A DNA stretch of 48,259 nt from Pseudomonadota bacterium (lineage in GTDB: Bacteria; Pseudomonadota; Gammaproteobacteria; Burkholderiales; Thiobacillaceae): positions 1 through 48,259 of the forward strand of contig JAJZRU010000021.1 in assembly GCA_021802555.1 (NCBI GenBank), read 5' to 3'. How positions within the stretch are numbered: the first letter of the stretch is position 1; the number at the start of each line of letters is the position of its first letter. Of the stretch, positions 36,336-44,402 are shown in pieces. A model generated the notes under the pieces. It ran no database searches, had not been told where the DNA came from, and worked only from the letters and a program-made list of their open reading frames with translations. The position numbers were made by a program, and so were the translations under genes.

Positions 36336-36503
36336 ATGACAGTGCGGGAATTGATGCAAGCCCTGGACAGACTTCCCGGCAATGCCGTGGTGCTCTACCA
36401 GGGTGACGGAGGCGTGTCGCTTGTCGCCGGCGTGAGCCTGGAGGCGAATGTGAATGGCATGCCCGACGAAGTGATACTCCATCCCTCCATGGAGGGGGAT
36501 TGA
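36336..36503 (+). CDS. Small unrecognised protein before the Rieske gene
   Basis: A 55-residue frame (MTVRELMQALDRLPGNAVVL ... EVILHPSMEGD). The pattern of a helix followed by beta strands, with balanced composition, looks like real coding. There is no strong ribosome-binding site. It lies 30 bases before the Rieske gene and probably belongs to the same transcript. Function is unknown. Confidence 0.5.
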   Translation: MTVRELMQALDRLPGNAVVLYQGDGGVSLVAGVSLEANVNGMPDEVILHPSMEGD

Positions 36504-36533
36504 ACCTGGGTTGCATCCTGGCAGGAGAGATGT

Positions 36534-36869
36534 ATGGCATATCGGACGTTGTGCAGGCAACAAAGCCTGCAAGAAGGAGAGATGGTGGCCTTCGAAATTC
36601 AGGGCCACGAGTTCATCGTCTTGTGGCCCGAGGCGGACGAGCCGCGCGCCTACGCCGGCGCCTGCCCGCACCAGGGAGTGCCCCTGCGGCGGGGGTTTTT
36701 CAACGGCAGGACGCTGACCTGTCCGCTCCATCAGTGGGTGTTCGATGGGCGCGACGGGCTGGGTGTGAATGCCGGCTGCCGCCTGAAGAGCTTTCCCCTG
36801 CGCGTTCGCGAGGGCATGGTGGAAGTGGATCACCCCGCATTCGCGGGAGCCGACAGCCATGGCCACTGA
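36534..36869 (+). CDS. Rieske [2Fe-2S] ferredoxin, nif-neighbour
   Basis: A 111-residue soluble Rieske protein. The cluster is bound by CPHQGVPL and CPLHQWVF, about 20 residues apart. There is no membrane anchor, so it is a cytoplasmic electron carrier as in oxygenase ferredoxins. AGGAG lies 6 bases before the ATG; M17 is a possible later start. Its end overlaps the haemoglobin gene by 11 bases, so the two are made together. An O2- or NO-linked redox role is inferred. Confidence 0.88.
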   Translation: MAYRTLCRQQSLQEGEMVAFEIQGHEFIVLWPEADEPRAYAGACPHQGVPLRRGFFNGRTLTCPLHQWVFDGRDGLGVNAGCRLKSFPLRVREGMVEVDHPAFAGADSHGH

Positions 36870-37260
36870 AGCCGTCACCGCCAATCCCCATTACCGTCGG
36901 GTCGGCGGCGCCGAAGCCGTGCGCCGGCTGGTGGACCGCTTCTACACCCTGATGGACGAGGATCCCGACTACTACGGCATACGCAAGCTGCATCCCGCAG
37001 ACCTGACGGAGTCGCGCAACAAGCTGTACTGGTTCCTGAGCGAGTGGACCGGAGGGCCGGCGCATTACAGCACGCGCTTCGGCCCGCCGTTTTTGCGCCG
37101 CCGCCATTTGCCCTTTGCCATAGGCGTGAGCGAGCGGGATCAGTGGATGGCGTGCATGCTGCAGGCCATGCAGGAAGTCGAGCTCGATACCGGGCTGCAG
37201 GCCGAGCTGGAGATGGCCTTCTTCAAGACCGCGGATTTTCTGCGCAACCAGGTCGAATAA
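36859..37260 (+). CDS. Truncated haemoglobin (group II-like)
   Basis: A 133-residue 2/2 globin. The pattern VRRLVDRFYTLMDEDP, LTESRNKLYWFLSEWTGGP, HYSTRFGPPFLRRRHLPFAIG and DQWMACMLQAM is that of group II truncated haemoglobins; the His of RRRHLPF is the likely proximal ligand. Such proteins bind O2 or NO. Coupling to a Rieske protein suggests a small NO/O2 detoxifying pair that protects nitrogenase. This is inference from the neighbours. Confidence 0.9.
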   Translation: MATEAVTANPHYRRVGGAEAVRRLVDRFYTLMDEDPDYYGIRKLHPADLTESRNKLYWFLSEWTGGPAHYSTRFGPPFLRRRHLPFAIGVSERDQWMACMLQAMQEVELDTGLQAELEMAFFKTADFLRNQVE

Positions 37261-37284
37261 GCCGCGCGCGCAATCGGGGACGAC

Positions 37285-38141
37285 ATGATGTATCGGCCAA
37301 GCCGCTGGCCTATCTCGTCACGCGCATCGATTACATCGCCCCGTCGAGCGAGGAGATGGGCAAGGTGGTGCTGGAACTCAAGGCCAACGCCAAAGGCACG
37401 GTCGTCAGCAGCGCCATCCGCATAAGCGCGGCTGACCTTGCGGGCAAGACCGTGGGTGAAATCCTCCTGGGCAAGGGCTATCTGAAGGAAACACCGGAAC
37501 TGCTGCAGGCCTATGAGGAATCGGCCGCGCGCTACTTCGAATGGCGCGGGCGCTATGGCGAGCAGTTTTCCGCAAGCGGCACCGTATTTTTCGCCGAAGA
37601 CCCCAACGCCACCCACCGCGACACCGACTGGGCGCGCAAGGACGTGCTGGTGCGCGCCCAGCGCTGGGGTGCCGTCACGCTCATCGACGAGGCCGACGTC
37701 TATATCAAGCGGCGCGAGGACGGCATCGCTATGAACGCGGTGGTCGGCGTCTTCCTGCGCGTACTCGAATATTTCAACGGGCCGCTGTTCCTCACCACCA
37801 ACCGCGTGGACGACATCGACGAGGCCATCGTCTCGCGCTGCATCGCCCTCATCAAGTACACGGCGCCGGACGGCGCGGCACGCCGTCGCATCTGGCAGGT
37901 GATGGCAGCGCAGTTCGGGCTGGAGCTGAGCGCGCCGCTGCTGGATGAACTGGTGGAGCGCTTTCCCACGGCCAGCGGGCGCGGCATCAAGGGCCTGGCC
38001 AAGCTGGTCGCCAAATACTGCCGCCACAAGAATATCGCACCCAGCCTGGATACTTTCTGGCGTTGCGCGCTGTTCCATGCTCTCGACGCGGCCCCGGCCC
38101 CGGCCGCGGAGCGGCGCCTGAACAACCTCTGGTTCATCTGA
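37285..38141 (+). pseudogene. AAA+ ATPase remnant: start frameshifted and Walker A missing
   Basis: The open frame codes an AAA+ protein tail with Walker B VTLIDEAD, sensor 1 LFLTTNR, an arginine-rich VSRC segment and a C-terminal lid. An N-terminal domain (KPLAYLVTRIDYIAPSSEEMGKV) is joined straight to the Walker B half near GTVFFAEDPNATHRD. The P-loop region is lost although the frame is kept. No start codon lies in this frame near the N-terminus; the natural ATGs (37285, 37288) are in another frame. Both lesions point to a pseudogene, or a shorter inactive protein from an inner ATG. Confidence 0.7.
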
Positions 38142-38160
38142 GGCGCATAGGCGGCGCTGG

Positions 38161-38176
38161 CGGCACCGTTCTTGCA
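38161..38176 (+). promoter_or_regulatory. Sigma-54 promoter of the zinc-ribbon/Rieske/CCA-like operon
   Basis: CGGCAC-CGTTC-TTGCA matches TGGCAC-N5-TTGCW at 10 of 11 places. It lies 51 bases before the first gene (38227). I find no exact NifA site within about 130 bases upstream. Confidence 0.75.
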
Positions 38177-38226
38177 TCAATGGACGACAGTGTTCTTTTT
38201 GTCGTCTTTTCTACAAAGGCTGCCCC

Positions 38227-38448
38227 ATGCCCATCTACGAATACCGTTGCAGCGCCTGCCAGCACGACTTCGAAGCCCTGGTGACTTCGTCTTCCCCGCC
38301 GGTTTGCCCGGCCTGCGGCAGTACCAAACTGGAAAAACTGGTGTCCCTGCCCACCGCACCGGGCAAAAGCCGGCAAGTCATTCGCCAAGCCCGTACCCAG
38401 GCAGGGCGCGAAGGCCACCTCAGCAATTTCAGCCCGTCCGAGCGCTGA
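38227..38448 (+). CDS. FmdB-family zinc ribbon protein
   Basis: A 73-residue protein. MPIYEYRCSACQHDFE ... PVCPACGSTKLEKL gives two CxxC pairs, the FmdB/CxxC regulatory-type zinc ribbon. The function of the family is unclear (proposed regulatory). It is first in the sigma-54 operon, 29 bases before the next zinc-ribbon gene. Confidence 0.92.
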   Translation: MPIYEYRCSACQHDFEALVTSSSPPVCPACGSTKLEKLVSLPTAPGKSRQVIRQARTQAGREGHLSNFSPSER

Positions 38449-38477
38449 GCGCGCGGGGCACTCTTTCAGGAGCAGAA

Positions 38478-38693
38478 ATGCGTTACGAAGCACTCAAATC
38501 CGACATGAACCTATGTACCGGCACCCGCACCGGCTACGGCCTTACCTGCCGGGGCACGCTGTACAAGTGTGCCAAATGCGGCCACACCGGCTGCAAGCAG
38601 AACCGCGGCCGCACCTGCAGCAACCAGGCCTTCAGCGTAGAAGACCGTTGTCTGGATTGTGGAACGGTTGGGCAGATGGAGGTGCTGCAGTAG
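38478..38693 (+). CDS. Small Cys-rich zinc-ribbon-like protein, unrecognised
   Basis: A 71-residue protein with eight Cys, including KCAKCGHTGC and RCLDCG. It is likely to hold one or two metal ions. MRYEALK starts after AGGAG. The upstream part of the frame overlaps fmdB and is rejected. I know no function, but it sits in a nif-type accessory operon. Confidence 0.75.
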   Translation: MRYEALKSDMNLCTGTRTGYGLTCRGTLYKCAKCGHTGCKQNRGRTCSNQAFSVEDRCLDCGTVGQMEVLQ

Positions 38694-38786
38694 CTCCGCC
38701 TTGACACGCCAAGGCATTGTGCAGCGCCGTGCTGGAAACACCGTTCGGACGCATTGGATACATTGAGTAGGGAAACGGCATAAACC

Positions 38787-39212
38787 ATGAACGAGTTATT
38801 CGCAATTTGCCGCACGATCGAGATCGAAGATGAGCAGCCACGCGGCTTCTGGCTGGCGGTGCGAGGTAAGGACGGAACGGCGAAGCCTTGGCCGATTATC
38901 GTCGTGCGCAAGGGCAGCCGCTTTTTTGGCTATGAAAATGCCTGCCCGCATACCGGCAATCGCCTGGATAGCGTACCGAGCCAGTTTCTGGATGACGAAG
39001 GCAATTTCCTTACCTGCGGCGTGCATGGCGCAAAATTCGACGCGGATACCGGCAACTGCTTCATCGGCCCCTGCCGCGGGCAGAATCTCACGCCGGTGGC
39101 GCTGGTCATCGACGATGGCGACGTCTGCGTTACCGGGGTGGATCTGGCCGAGGAAGACGGGCTGGACCTGGTCGAAGCAGAGGTGCCGGAAGTGGAAATC
39201 GAGCAAGGCTGA
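38787..39212 (+). CDS. Second Rieske [2Fe-2S] protein
   Basis: A 141-residue protein. The cluster site is CPHTGNRLD and CGVHGAKFD, with a third conserved Cys (DTGNCFIGPC). The C-terminal tail is very acidic (EAEVPEVEIEQ). It is soluble, with no signal or membrane segment. The stop shares a base with the next start (TGATG), so it is coupled to the CCA-like gene. Confidence 0.88.
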   Translation: MNELFAICRTIEIEDEQPRGFWLAVRGKDGTAKPWPIIVVRKGSRFFGYENACPHTGNRLDSVPSQFLDDEGNFLTCGVHGAKFDADTGNCFIGPCRGQNLTPVALVIDDGDVCVTGVDLAEEDGLDLVEAEVPEVEIEQG

Positions 39213-40066
39213 TGGCGGCCAAACCGCTGCAACGTACCCTCGGCCTGGTGCAGACAGACCCGGCGCTGAGCGTATTGCGACTCGCAGTGCAGTATGCCAG
39301 CCCGGACGCTCTGCTCGACGACGAAACGCTGGATATCATGTACGAGCGGGTCGAAGACGGCGTCTTGTCCGCTCTGGCCCCTGCCGCCGTGTGGCAGGAA
39401 CTCGCGCGCGGACTGATGATGCCCATGCCTTCGCGCATGTTTGGCGCCCTCTACGCAAGCGACGCCTTGTCTGTCGTGCTGCCTGAGGTCGCGGCCCTTT
39501 TCGGCGTGCCGCAAATCGCAGACGAGCCGCCGCAGGTGGATATCGGGCAACACACCCTGCGCGTGCTGGATGAGGCGGCATTGTCGGACGCGCCGCTGGC
39601 GGTGCGGTTTGCCGCCCTGGTCATGAACGTCGGCAAGGCAGATTCGCCTCCTGAACACCTGCCTGTGCATTACCGGCATGTCGAGCGCGGCACGCCCCGC
39701 GTCCAGGCGTTGTGCGACCGGCTGGGCGTGCCGCAGGAGTGCCGAGACCTGGCGCTGTTGGCCATTGCCGAGTGCGAGCGGGTACATCGGGTAACGGAAA
39801 TGCGCGCCGGCCCGGTCGCCCTCATGCTGGAGCGCCTGGACGCCTTCACGCAGCCCGGCCGCTTTGCGCAATTCATGACGCTGTGTGCTTGCGACTACGG
39901 CGCCTATCCCGGACGCATCACGCAGCATTACCCCAAGGCCAAGCTGCTGGGGACCGCTCTCAAGGCATGTGAAGGGGTGAGTGCAGACGATGCCGAAACC
40001 CTGCGGGAGGCCAGGGCCATGGCCATCGCCGCCGCATTGCGCTCGGAACGCTGGGCAGACCGTTGA
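39212..40066 (+). CDS. CCA-enzyme C-terminal-like protein with degenerate HD motif
   Basis: A 284-residue protein that matches the C-terminal half of the multifunctional bacterial CCA tRNA nucleotidyltransferase: RVLDEAAL, VRFAALVMNVGKADSPPEHLP, VQALCDRLGVPQECRDLALL and MLERLDAFTQPGRF. The nucleotidyltransferase domain is absent. The catalytic HD of the usual HDLGKG is MN (MNVGKA). It is therefore probably not a CCA enzyme or phosphohydrolase, but a re-used RNA-binding or scaffold domain. It is the last gene of the sigma-54 operon. Confidence 0.8.
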   Translation: MAAKPLQRTLGLVQTDPALSVLRLAVQYASPDALLDDETLDIMYERVEDGVLSALAPAAVWQELARGLMMPMPSRMFGALYASDALSVVLPEVAALFGVPQIADEPPQVDIGQHTLRVLDEAALSDAPLAVRFAALVMNVGKADSPPEHLPVHYRHVERGTPRVQALCDRLGVPQECRDLALLAIAECERVHRVTEMRAGPVALMLERLDAFTQPGRFAQFMTLCACDYGAYPGRITQHYPKAKLLGTALKACEGVSADDAETLREARAMAIAAALRSERWADR

Positions 40067-40335
40067 TTCCATCTCCGACCCACGCCAAGCTTGCCGCTAT
40101 TGGCGTCATTGAGTTGTTCCGGATTGCCCTCGTTTGGGGGTGGCTGTTGCCGGCTAGGTGCGGTCCTTCAAATTAGCGCTCTATAGCAGCCACTGGCAGA
40201 GCTTTCATGTATGCTTTTGTGCTTAGATTAAGCACGATATGCAAATCAACGGTATGCCCCCGTTTGATTTGCCGCGACAGGCAATCGGTGAGCACACGTA
40301 ATATTTCGTGACACCAGTACATATGAGAAGAGCCC
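40067..40335. other. Boundary region before the AT-rich insertion; two inverted repeats
   Basis: GTGCTTA-GATT-AAGCAC (40219-40235) and CAAATCAA/TTGATTTG (40242-40271, 14-base spacer) lie 65-120 bases before the DUF262 gene. They look like operators or transcript hairpins for that gene. From here the base composition falls in GC. No tRNA or att-like repeat is seen. Confidence 0.5.
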
Positions 40336-41466
40336 ATGATTAATGAAAACGACTTGATCCCTGACGATCAACAAGAAGATGAAGACGACATTGTTAAACC
40401 GGTCACCTTTAAGGATGCGGTCGTCCTCAACGCCGACTGGACAATCGAGACGATCAATCTTCAGATAAAAAAGGGAAACATCGAATTACAGCCGGGCTTT
40501 CAGCGGCGCGTTGCTTGGGATGACACTCGAAAAAGTCGACTACTCGAATCCATAATCGTTGGCATGCCCGTGCCCAATATTGTGTTAGCCGAGAACAAAG
40601 TCCATCGAGGTAGATTTATTGTCATCGATGGTAAGCAAAGGCTGGTAGCCATAAGCGAATTCTTGGATGGAAGCTACAAACTAAAGGGTCTTGATATTCG
40701 TAGTGATCTCAACGATAAGTTTTTCTCCGACCTCCCAAATGAAGATCGTGAGTACCTCGAAAATGCGACCCTTCGCTCTACCTTAATCCGTAACTGGAAC
40801 GACGAGAACTTTTTGTACGCGATCTTCTTCCGACTAAATAGTGGAAGCCTTCCTCTGTCGCCGCAGGAGCTTAGGAAGGCTCTTATTGGCGGCAACTTAC
40901 TGGATGCCATAGAGAAGTACTTGCTTGGCAGTGCGCCATTTAAAGCCATATTTGGCGACGTACTTGATAAGAGAATGCGGGATTCGGAGTTGGTGCTTAG
41001 ATTCTTGGCGTTCGACAAGAACCTGCAAGAATATCAGGGTGACTTCAAAGAGTTCCTTGACACTAACACCAGATACTTTGAGTCCGATTGGAAGGCTCGC
41101 GAAACGGAGGCCAGCGAAATACTTGAGCGATTGGATTCGGCACTTAGTATGGCGCATGGTTTCTTTGGCCATGATGCATTCAAGAAGTGGCTGGGGGATC
41201 GCTACGAGCGCGTTATCAATCGGGCGTTGTTCGATTGCATTGCTCGCTTCTTTGCTGACGCCACAGTGGTTCAAGCTTCAGTTGGCAAGGAGGAGGCGAT
41301 CGTTGAGGTGTTCAAAAAGTTGTGCCTCGACCGAGACTTTCGCGACGCGATTGAGAAGACCACAAAGTCTGTGCACGCCACGTTCTATCGTATTGACCGC
41401 TGGGGGCAGGACTTAGCTGCCTGCCTTGGTAAGACCTATGACCAGCATAAGCATCGAATCAGCTAA
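40336..41466 (+). CDS. DUF262 (GmrSD N-terminal-like) protein
   Basis: A 376-residue protein. The ParB-like DUF262 fold is seen in LQPGFQRRVAWDD, SIIVGMPVPNIVLAEN and VIDGKQRLVAISEFLDG. No HNH (DUF1524) domain follows, so it is not a full GmrSD nuclease. DUF262 proteins use nucleotides and act in phage defence in several systems. The gene is clearly more AT-rich than its neighbours. It is followed after 2 bases by a HEPN gene, and the two likely work as a unit. A defence role is inference. Confidence 0.85.
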   Translation: MINENDLIPDDQQEDEDDIVKPVTFKDAVVLNADWTIETINLQIKKGNIELQPGFQRRVAWDDTRKSRLLESIIVGMPVPNIVLAENKVHRGRFIVIDGKQRLVAISEFLDGSYKLKGLDIRSDLNDKFFSDLPNEDREYLENATLRSTLIRNWNDENFLYAIFFRLNSGSLPLSPQELRKALIGGNLLDAIEKYLLGSAPFKAIFGDVLDKRMRDSELVLRFLAFDKNLQEYQGDFKEFLDTNTRYFESDWKARETEASEILERLDSALSMAHGFFGHDAFKKWLGDRYERVINRALFDCIARFFADATVVQASVGKEEAIVEVFKKLCLDRDFRDAIEKTTKSVHATFYRIDRWGQDLAACLGKTYDQHKHRIS

Positions 41467-41468
41467 CT

Positions 41469-42080
41469 ATGCCGGTGCCTTGTCCACACTTCCGTCTTCT
41501 CCAGCAAAGAGTCGACGAGCTGTCACGGAAGTTCGTCGATGACCAAGTGCAGGTTGAGTTGGCGAATCCGGCAACCTTCGAACCCGACCTAGATCGGCTT
41601 GCTGCCTACCGCTTGCTGGTGCATGCCGAGATTGAGGACTTTTTGGAGTCCAGGGCGAAAGACAATATTGCCGCTATTGAAGCCCGAATGGCGGCCGGCC
41701 CGACCTGGATGCGCCAGTCTCCGGAGCTCCTCGCGCTTGCAATCGGCCTGAAACGTGGGCTTCCTCAAGATGACGTCCTCGATCTCACCAGGTGCTCGAC
41801 CTTTGTTAGCGAGTTACTTGCCTCGGCACGTGGCGCAATTTCCGATAACAATGGTGTCAAGTCACAGTCATTCGCCTTACTTTCCCTCTGTGCCGGAAAA
41901 ACTCTCGACGAAATAGATGGAATTCTCTCAGCAAGCTTAAATAGCTACGGAAAGAATCGCGGTGATGTTGCTCACAAGAGCGTTACGCACTCGACCTCGC
42001 TTCAAGCACCGTCTGCGGAGGTTGGCACGGCCCGAGCGCTTGTGAGTCAAATTGCAATTTACTTCGACGTTTGCCCGTAG
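41469..42080 (+). CDS. HEPN-domain protein, probable RNase partner of the DUF262 protein
   Basis: A 203-residue protein. The segment RLLVHAEIEDFLESRAKD and the motif NRGDVAHKS (R-x4-H) fit the RiboL-PSP/MAE_28990-type HEPN families, many of which are RNases used in abortive infection. ATG lies 2 bases after the DUF262 stop. A cell-killing RNase held in check by the DUF262 partner is a fair model but untested. Confidence 0.75.
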   Translation: MPVPCPHFRLLQQRVDELSRKFVDDQVQVELANPATFEPDLDRLAAYRLLVHAEIEDFLESRAKDNIAAIEARMAAGPTWMRQSPELLALAIGLKRGLPQDDVLDLTRCSTFVSELLASARGAISDNNGVKSQSFALLSLCAGKTLDEIDGILSASLNSYGKNRGDVAHKSVTHSTSLQAPSAEVGTARALVSQIAIYFDVCP

Positions 42081-42402
42081 TGCGATTTCACCCTCCCGGC
42101 GTTGCCCGGCAAGCCGGTGAGCGCCTCGCGTGGTAAACGGCGAATGTCTGCTTTCTCAGAAACCGACGGTCAGCACCGGGTCGCAACCTGTCGGTTTCGT
42201 AACCCTACGGAATCAGGCTCGTCGTCGCAGCAGGTCCGCGTGCCGTTCCCTTGCCGCTTCACTCCAGCTCGGTGATTTCTCCCTCCGCATCGGTGATACT
42301 GGCCACACGCAGGTGATCGTCGACGTGATATTCGTAGCGGTGTTCCTATCACCGTGAACGATTCTGGCTGGTGGCTGCGGTACCATCCGCAGCCACCAGG
42401 CG
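42081..42402 (-). pseudogene. Remnant copy 1 of a repeated gene tail, with inverted repeat
   Basis: On the minus strand, 42259-42345 codes EHRYEYHVDDHLRVASITDAEGEITELE then stop, the same tail as copies at 42808 and 45879. A stop codon lies directly upstream in frame, so only the 3' end remains. GAAACCGAC/GTCGGTTTC (42159-42198, 22-base spacer) marks the start of the region and could be an insertion scar or hairpin. Confidence 0.6.
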
Positions 42403-42708
42403 CTATGCCGCCCCGTTTCTGGCCGCCAGCCAGCGTTCGAAAGATTGTTGCGATTCGCCGGAACGATGTCCTGCAAGCAGGTTTTCGATGCTGATATCTT
42501 CGTCCAGGGCATCCCAGTGAAGGCCATGGCCTCGCCCGACGATGCGCCAAGCCGCGCGTTCCTCGTTCGTGGCGTGCAGCAGGCGCGGATACCAGGCCAA
42601 GGGAACGGACAGGCTGCGGCCGTCATCCAAATCGACGGCAAGGGTGTCTTCTGTGGTGCGCACACTTCGCCCCGCGGGGATTTCGAATTCAATTCTTGAA
42701 GTAAGCAT
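42403..42708 (-). CDS. DUF2442 family protein
   Basis: A 101-residue protein with the DUF2442 pattern: VDLDDGRSLSVPLAWYPRLLHAT, then WRIVGRGHGLHWDALDEDISIENLL. Many DUF2442 genes sit beside DUF4160 genes as toxin-antitoxin-like pairs, but no intact partner is present here. GGAGG lies 6 bases before the ATG. It stands among gene remnants. Confidence 0.88.
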   Translation of the reverse strand: MLTSRIEFEIPAGRSVRTTEDTLAVDLDDGRSLSVPLAWYPRLLHATNEERAAWRIVGRGHGLHWDALDEDISIENLLAGHRSGESQQSFERWLAARNGAA

Positions 42709-42807
42709 TCCACGCCTCCAGCAACTCGTCTAGACAGCCCGGCGCGGGAAAGTATGTTGCGTTTGCCTATCCGGTGCAATGCGCTTTGCCTACCCGGCGT
42801 CCGCTGC

Positions 42808-42977
42808 TCAGAACCCCAGTTCGGTGACTTCCCTTTCCGCGTCAATGATGCGGGTTGAAGCCAGCCGACCGTCGACGCGATATTCGTACGGGAGCTTCTC
42901 CAAAAGGCCCGTGCCCAGGCAGCGCGCATATTTTGGTAGGGGGCATAATCAAGCTGCCGCCGGTCTCCTTGTTTCAT
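42808..42977 (-). pseudogene. Remnant copy 2 of the repeated gene tail
   Basis: It starts MKQGDRRQLDYAPYQNMRAAW, then the homologous tail YEYRVDGRLASTRIIDAEREVTEL continues in another frame to a stop at 42808. A frameshift near 42900 has broken it. The same tail occurs at 42259 and 45879. Confidence 0.6.
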
Positions 42978-43112
42978 GGCAGCCCGGTTAGGATAATTCC
43001 GTCTTTCCTATCGCGTATCTTGCGGGCGCTCCCTGGGACTTCGAATCCTTATGGTCATAACGGCAATCCAACACCGGCTCAAAAAGGAAGGCCGCCGACT
43101 GGCGCGAGGCAC

Positions 43113-43319
43113 ATGACCGTAGCGACTCGATCCTCGGCGTGGCGATGTTGCGGAACATGCGACAAATGGTCCGGCATGCGCCGACACGTCTTGTTCGGGA
43201 AATTCGTCCAGTTCGGGGCAAACGAAAAAGGCGAGTGTCTGGGCGGGAAGTGCAGCGGCGCCGGGGTTCACGCCGATAAAATCTGTTCGGGATGGATTAA
43301 GTGGCACGTCTTGACTTGA
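43113..43319 (+). CDS. Small Cys-rich protein, unrecognised
   Basis: A 68-residue frame. RCCGTCDKWSGMR, KGECLGGKCSGAG and KICSGWIKWHVL give a spaced Cys/Trp pattern that looks like a genuine small metal-binding protein. A longer upstream part of the frame overlaps remnant 2 and is not coding. The ribosome-binding site is weak. The surrounding 370 bases hold no other gene. Confidence 0.55.
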   Translation: MTVATRSSAWRCCGTCDKWSGMRRHVLFGKFVQFGANEKGECLGGKCSGAGVHADKICSGWIKWHVLT

Positions 43320-43347
43320 GCCGCAAAACCTTGCTGGTGAGCCGGGT

Positions 43348-44295
43348 CTATCGGGAAGCTTGACTCCTTCTTCGAGGTTGCGCTTTGTCTCCGCCGCGCG
43401 CTATCCGTGCCGCCTCGCTCAGGACAAACTGGGCGAAGGCCTGTGCCGCGGGGCTGAGGCGCCGCCCCTGGCGCCACACGAGGTACCACTGGCGCCGCAA
43501 GGGAAATCCCTCCACATCCAGCACACCCAGATGCCGCGCCGCAAGCTCGGCCTGTACGGTGTGCAGCGAAACCACGCCCAGGCCCAAGCCGGCTTCCACT
43601 GCCTGCTTGATTGCCTCGTTCTTGTTCATTTCCATGGCCGCCTTGAGTACCAGCCCCCGCGCGGCGAAAAAATTTTCCACCGCGCTGCGCGTGCCTGATC
43701 CCTGCTCGCGGGCGACGAACACTTCTTCGGCCATGCGCACAAGGGGAATATTGTGCACACCGGCCAGCGGGTGGGTCGGCGCCGCGATGACGACCAAAGG
43801 ATTGTCCATGAAAGGCTGGGCTTCGACGTCGTAGCCATCGGGCGGCTGGCCCATCAGCACCAGATCGATGGCGTTGTCGGTCAGGTGGCGCAGCAGGGTT
43901 TCGCGATTGACCACGTTGAGGCTGATGCGCACGTCCGGATATTGCTGCCGGAAGAGCGCCATCAGGCGGGCGGTGAAATAACTGGCGGTGCTGGCCGCAG
44001 AAACCGTCAGCGTCCCGCCCTTCAACCCCTTGAGGTCGGCCAGCGCGCTGTCCAGGTTGGCCAGTTGGCGGCTGATGGCCTCGCTCGCCGCGAGCGCCTC
44101 GCGCCCCGCCTCGGTGAGATGGATGCGTTTGCCGATCTGCTCGAACAACGGCAGCCCCAGCACTTCTTCCAGCTGCTTGATCTGCATCGACACGGCCGGC
44201 TGGCTCAGATGCAGCTCCGCGCTCGCACGCGAAAAATTGCCGCAGCGCGCGACCGCCTCAAGAATGCCGAGCTGGCGTAGGGTGGGCTTAACCAT
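43348..44295 (-). CDS. cbbR: CbbR-type LysR regulator of RuBisCO
   Basis: A 315-residue LysR-family regulator. N-terminal winged HTH (TLRQLGILEAVARCGNFSRASAELHLSQPAVSMQIKQLEE) and an effector domain with DLVLMGQPPDG. It is divergent from cbbM, 107 bases apart, the usual arrangement for CbbR. It would activate cbbM in response to reduced carbon or energy metabolites. Confidence 0.93.
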   Translation of the reverse strand: MVKPTLRQLGILEAVARCGNFSRASAELHLSQPAVSMQIKQLEEVLGLPLFEQIGKRIHLTEAGREALAASEAISRQLANLDSALADLKGLKGGTLTVSAASTASYFTARLMALFRQQYPDVRISLNVVNRETLLRHLTDNAIDLVLMGQPPDGYDVEAQPFMDNPLVVIAAPTHPLAGVHNIPLVRMAEEVFVAREQGSGTRSAVENFFAARGLVLKAAMEMNKNEAIKQAVEAGLGLGVVSLHTVQAELAARHLGVLDVEGFPLRRQWYLVWRQGRRLSPAAQAFAQFVLSEAARIARGGDKAQPRRRSQASR

Positions 44296-44402
44296 AATTA
44301 ATACTTTGACATGCTAGCAGAATTTTTGAATATTTCTTATAGAACAAGTCCGGTATAGTCCATATCAGAAACGTGGTTAATTTTGTTATTTGGAGAATTT
44401 GC
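44296..44402. promoter_or_regulatory. cbbR-cbbM divergent control region
   Basis: An AT-rich 107-base region. A short dyad TTCTTATAGAA (44334-44344) and a possible -10 TATAGT (44354-44359) are seen on the cbbM side. LysR-type T-N11-A sites are likely here, but I cannot assign the exact CbbR sites. Confidence 0.5.

Noticed and set aside
43303-43318. TGGCAC motif that looked like a sigma-54 -24 element
   Set aside because: No TTGC at the right spacing, and it lies in the end of the small Cys-rich gene.
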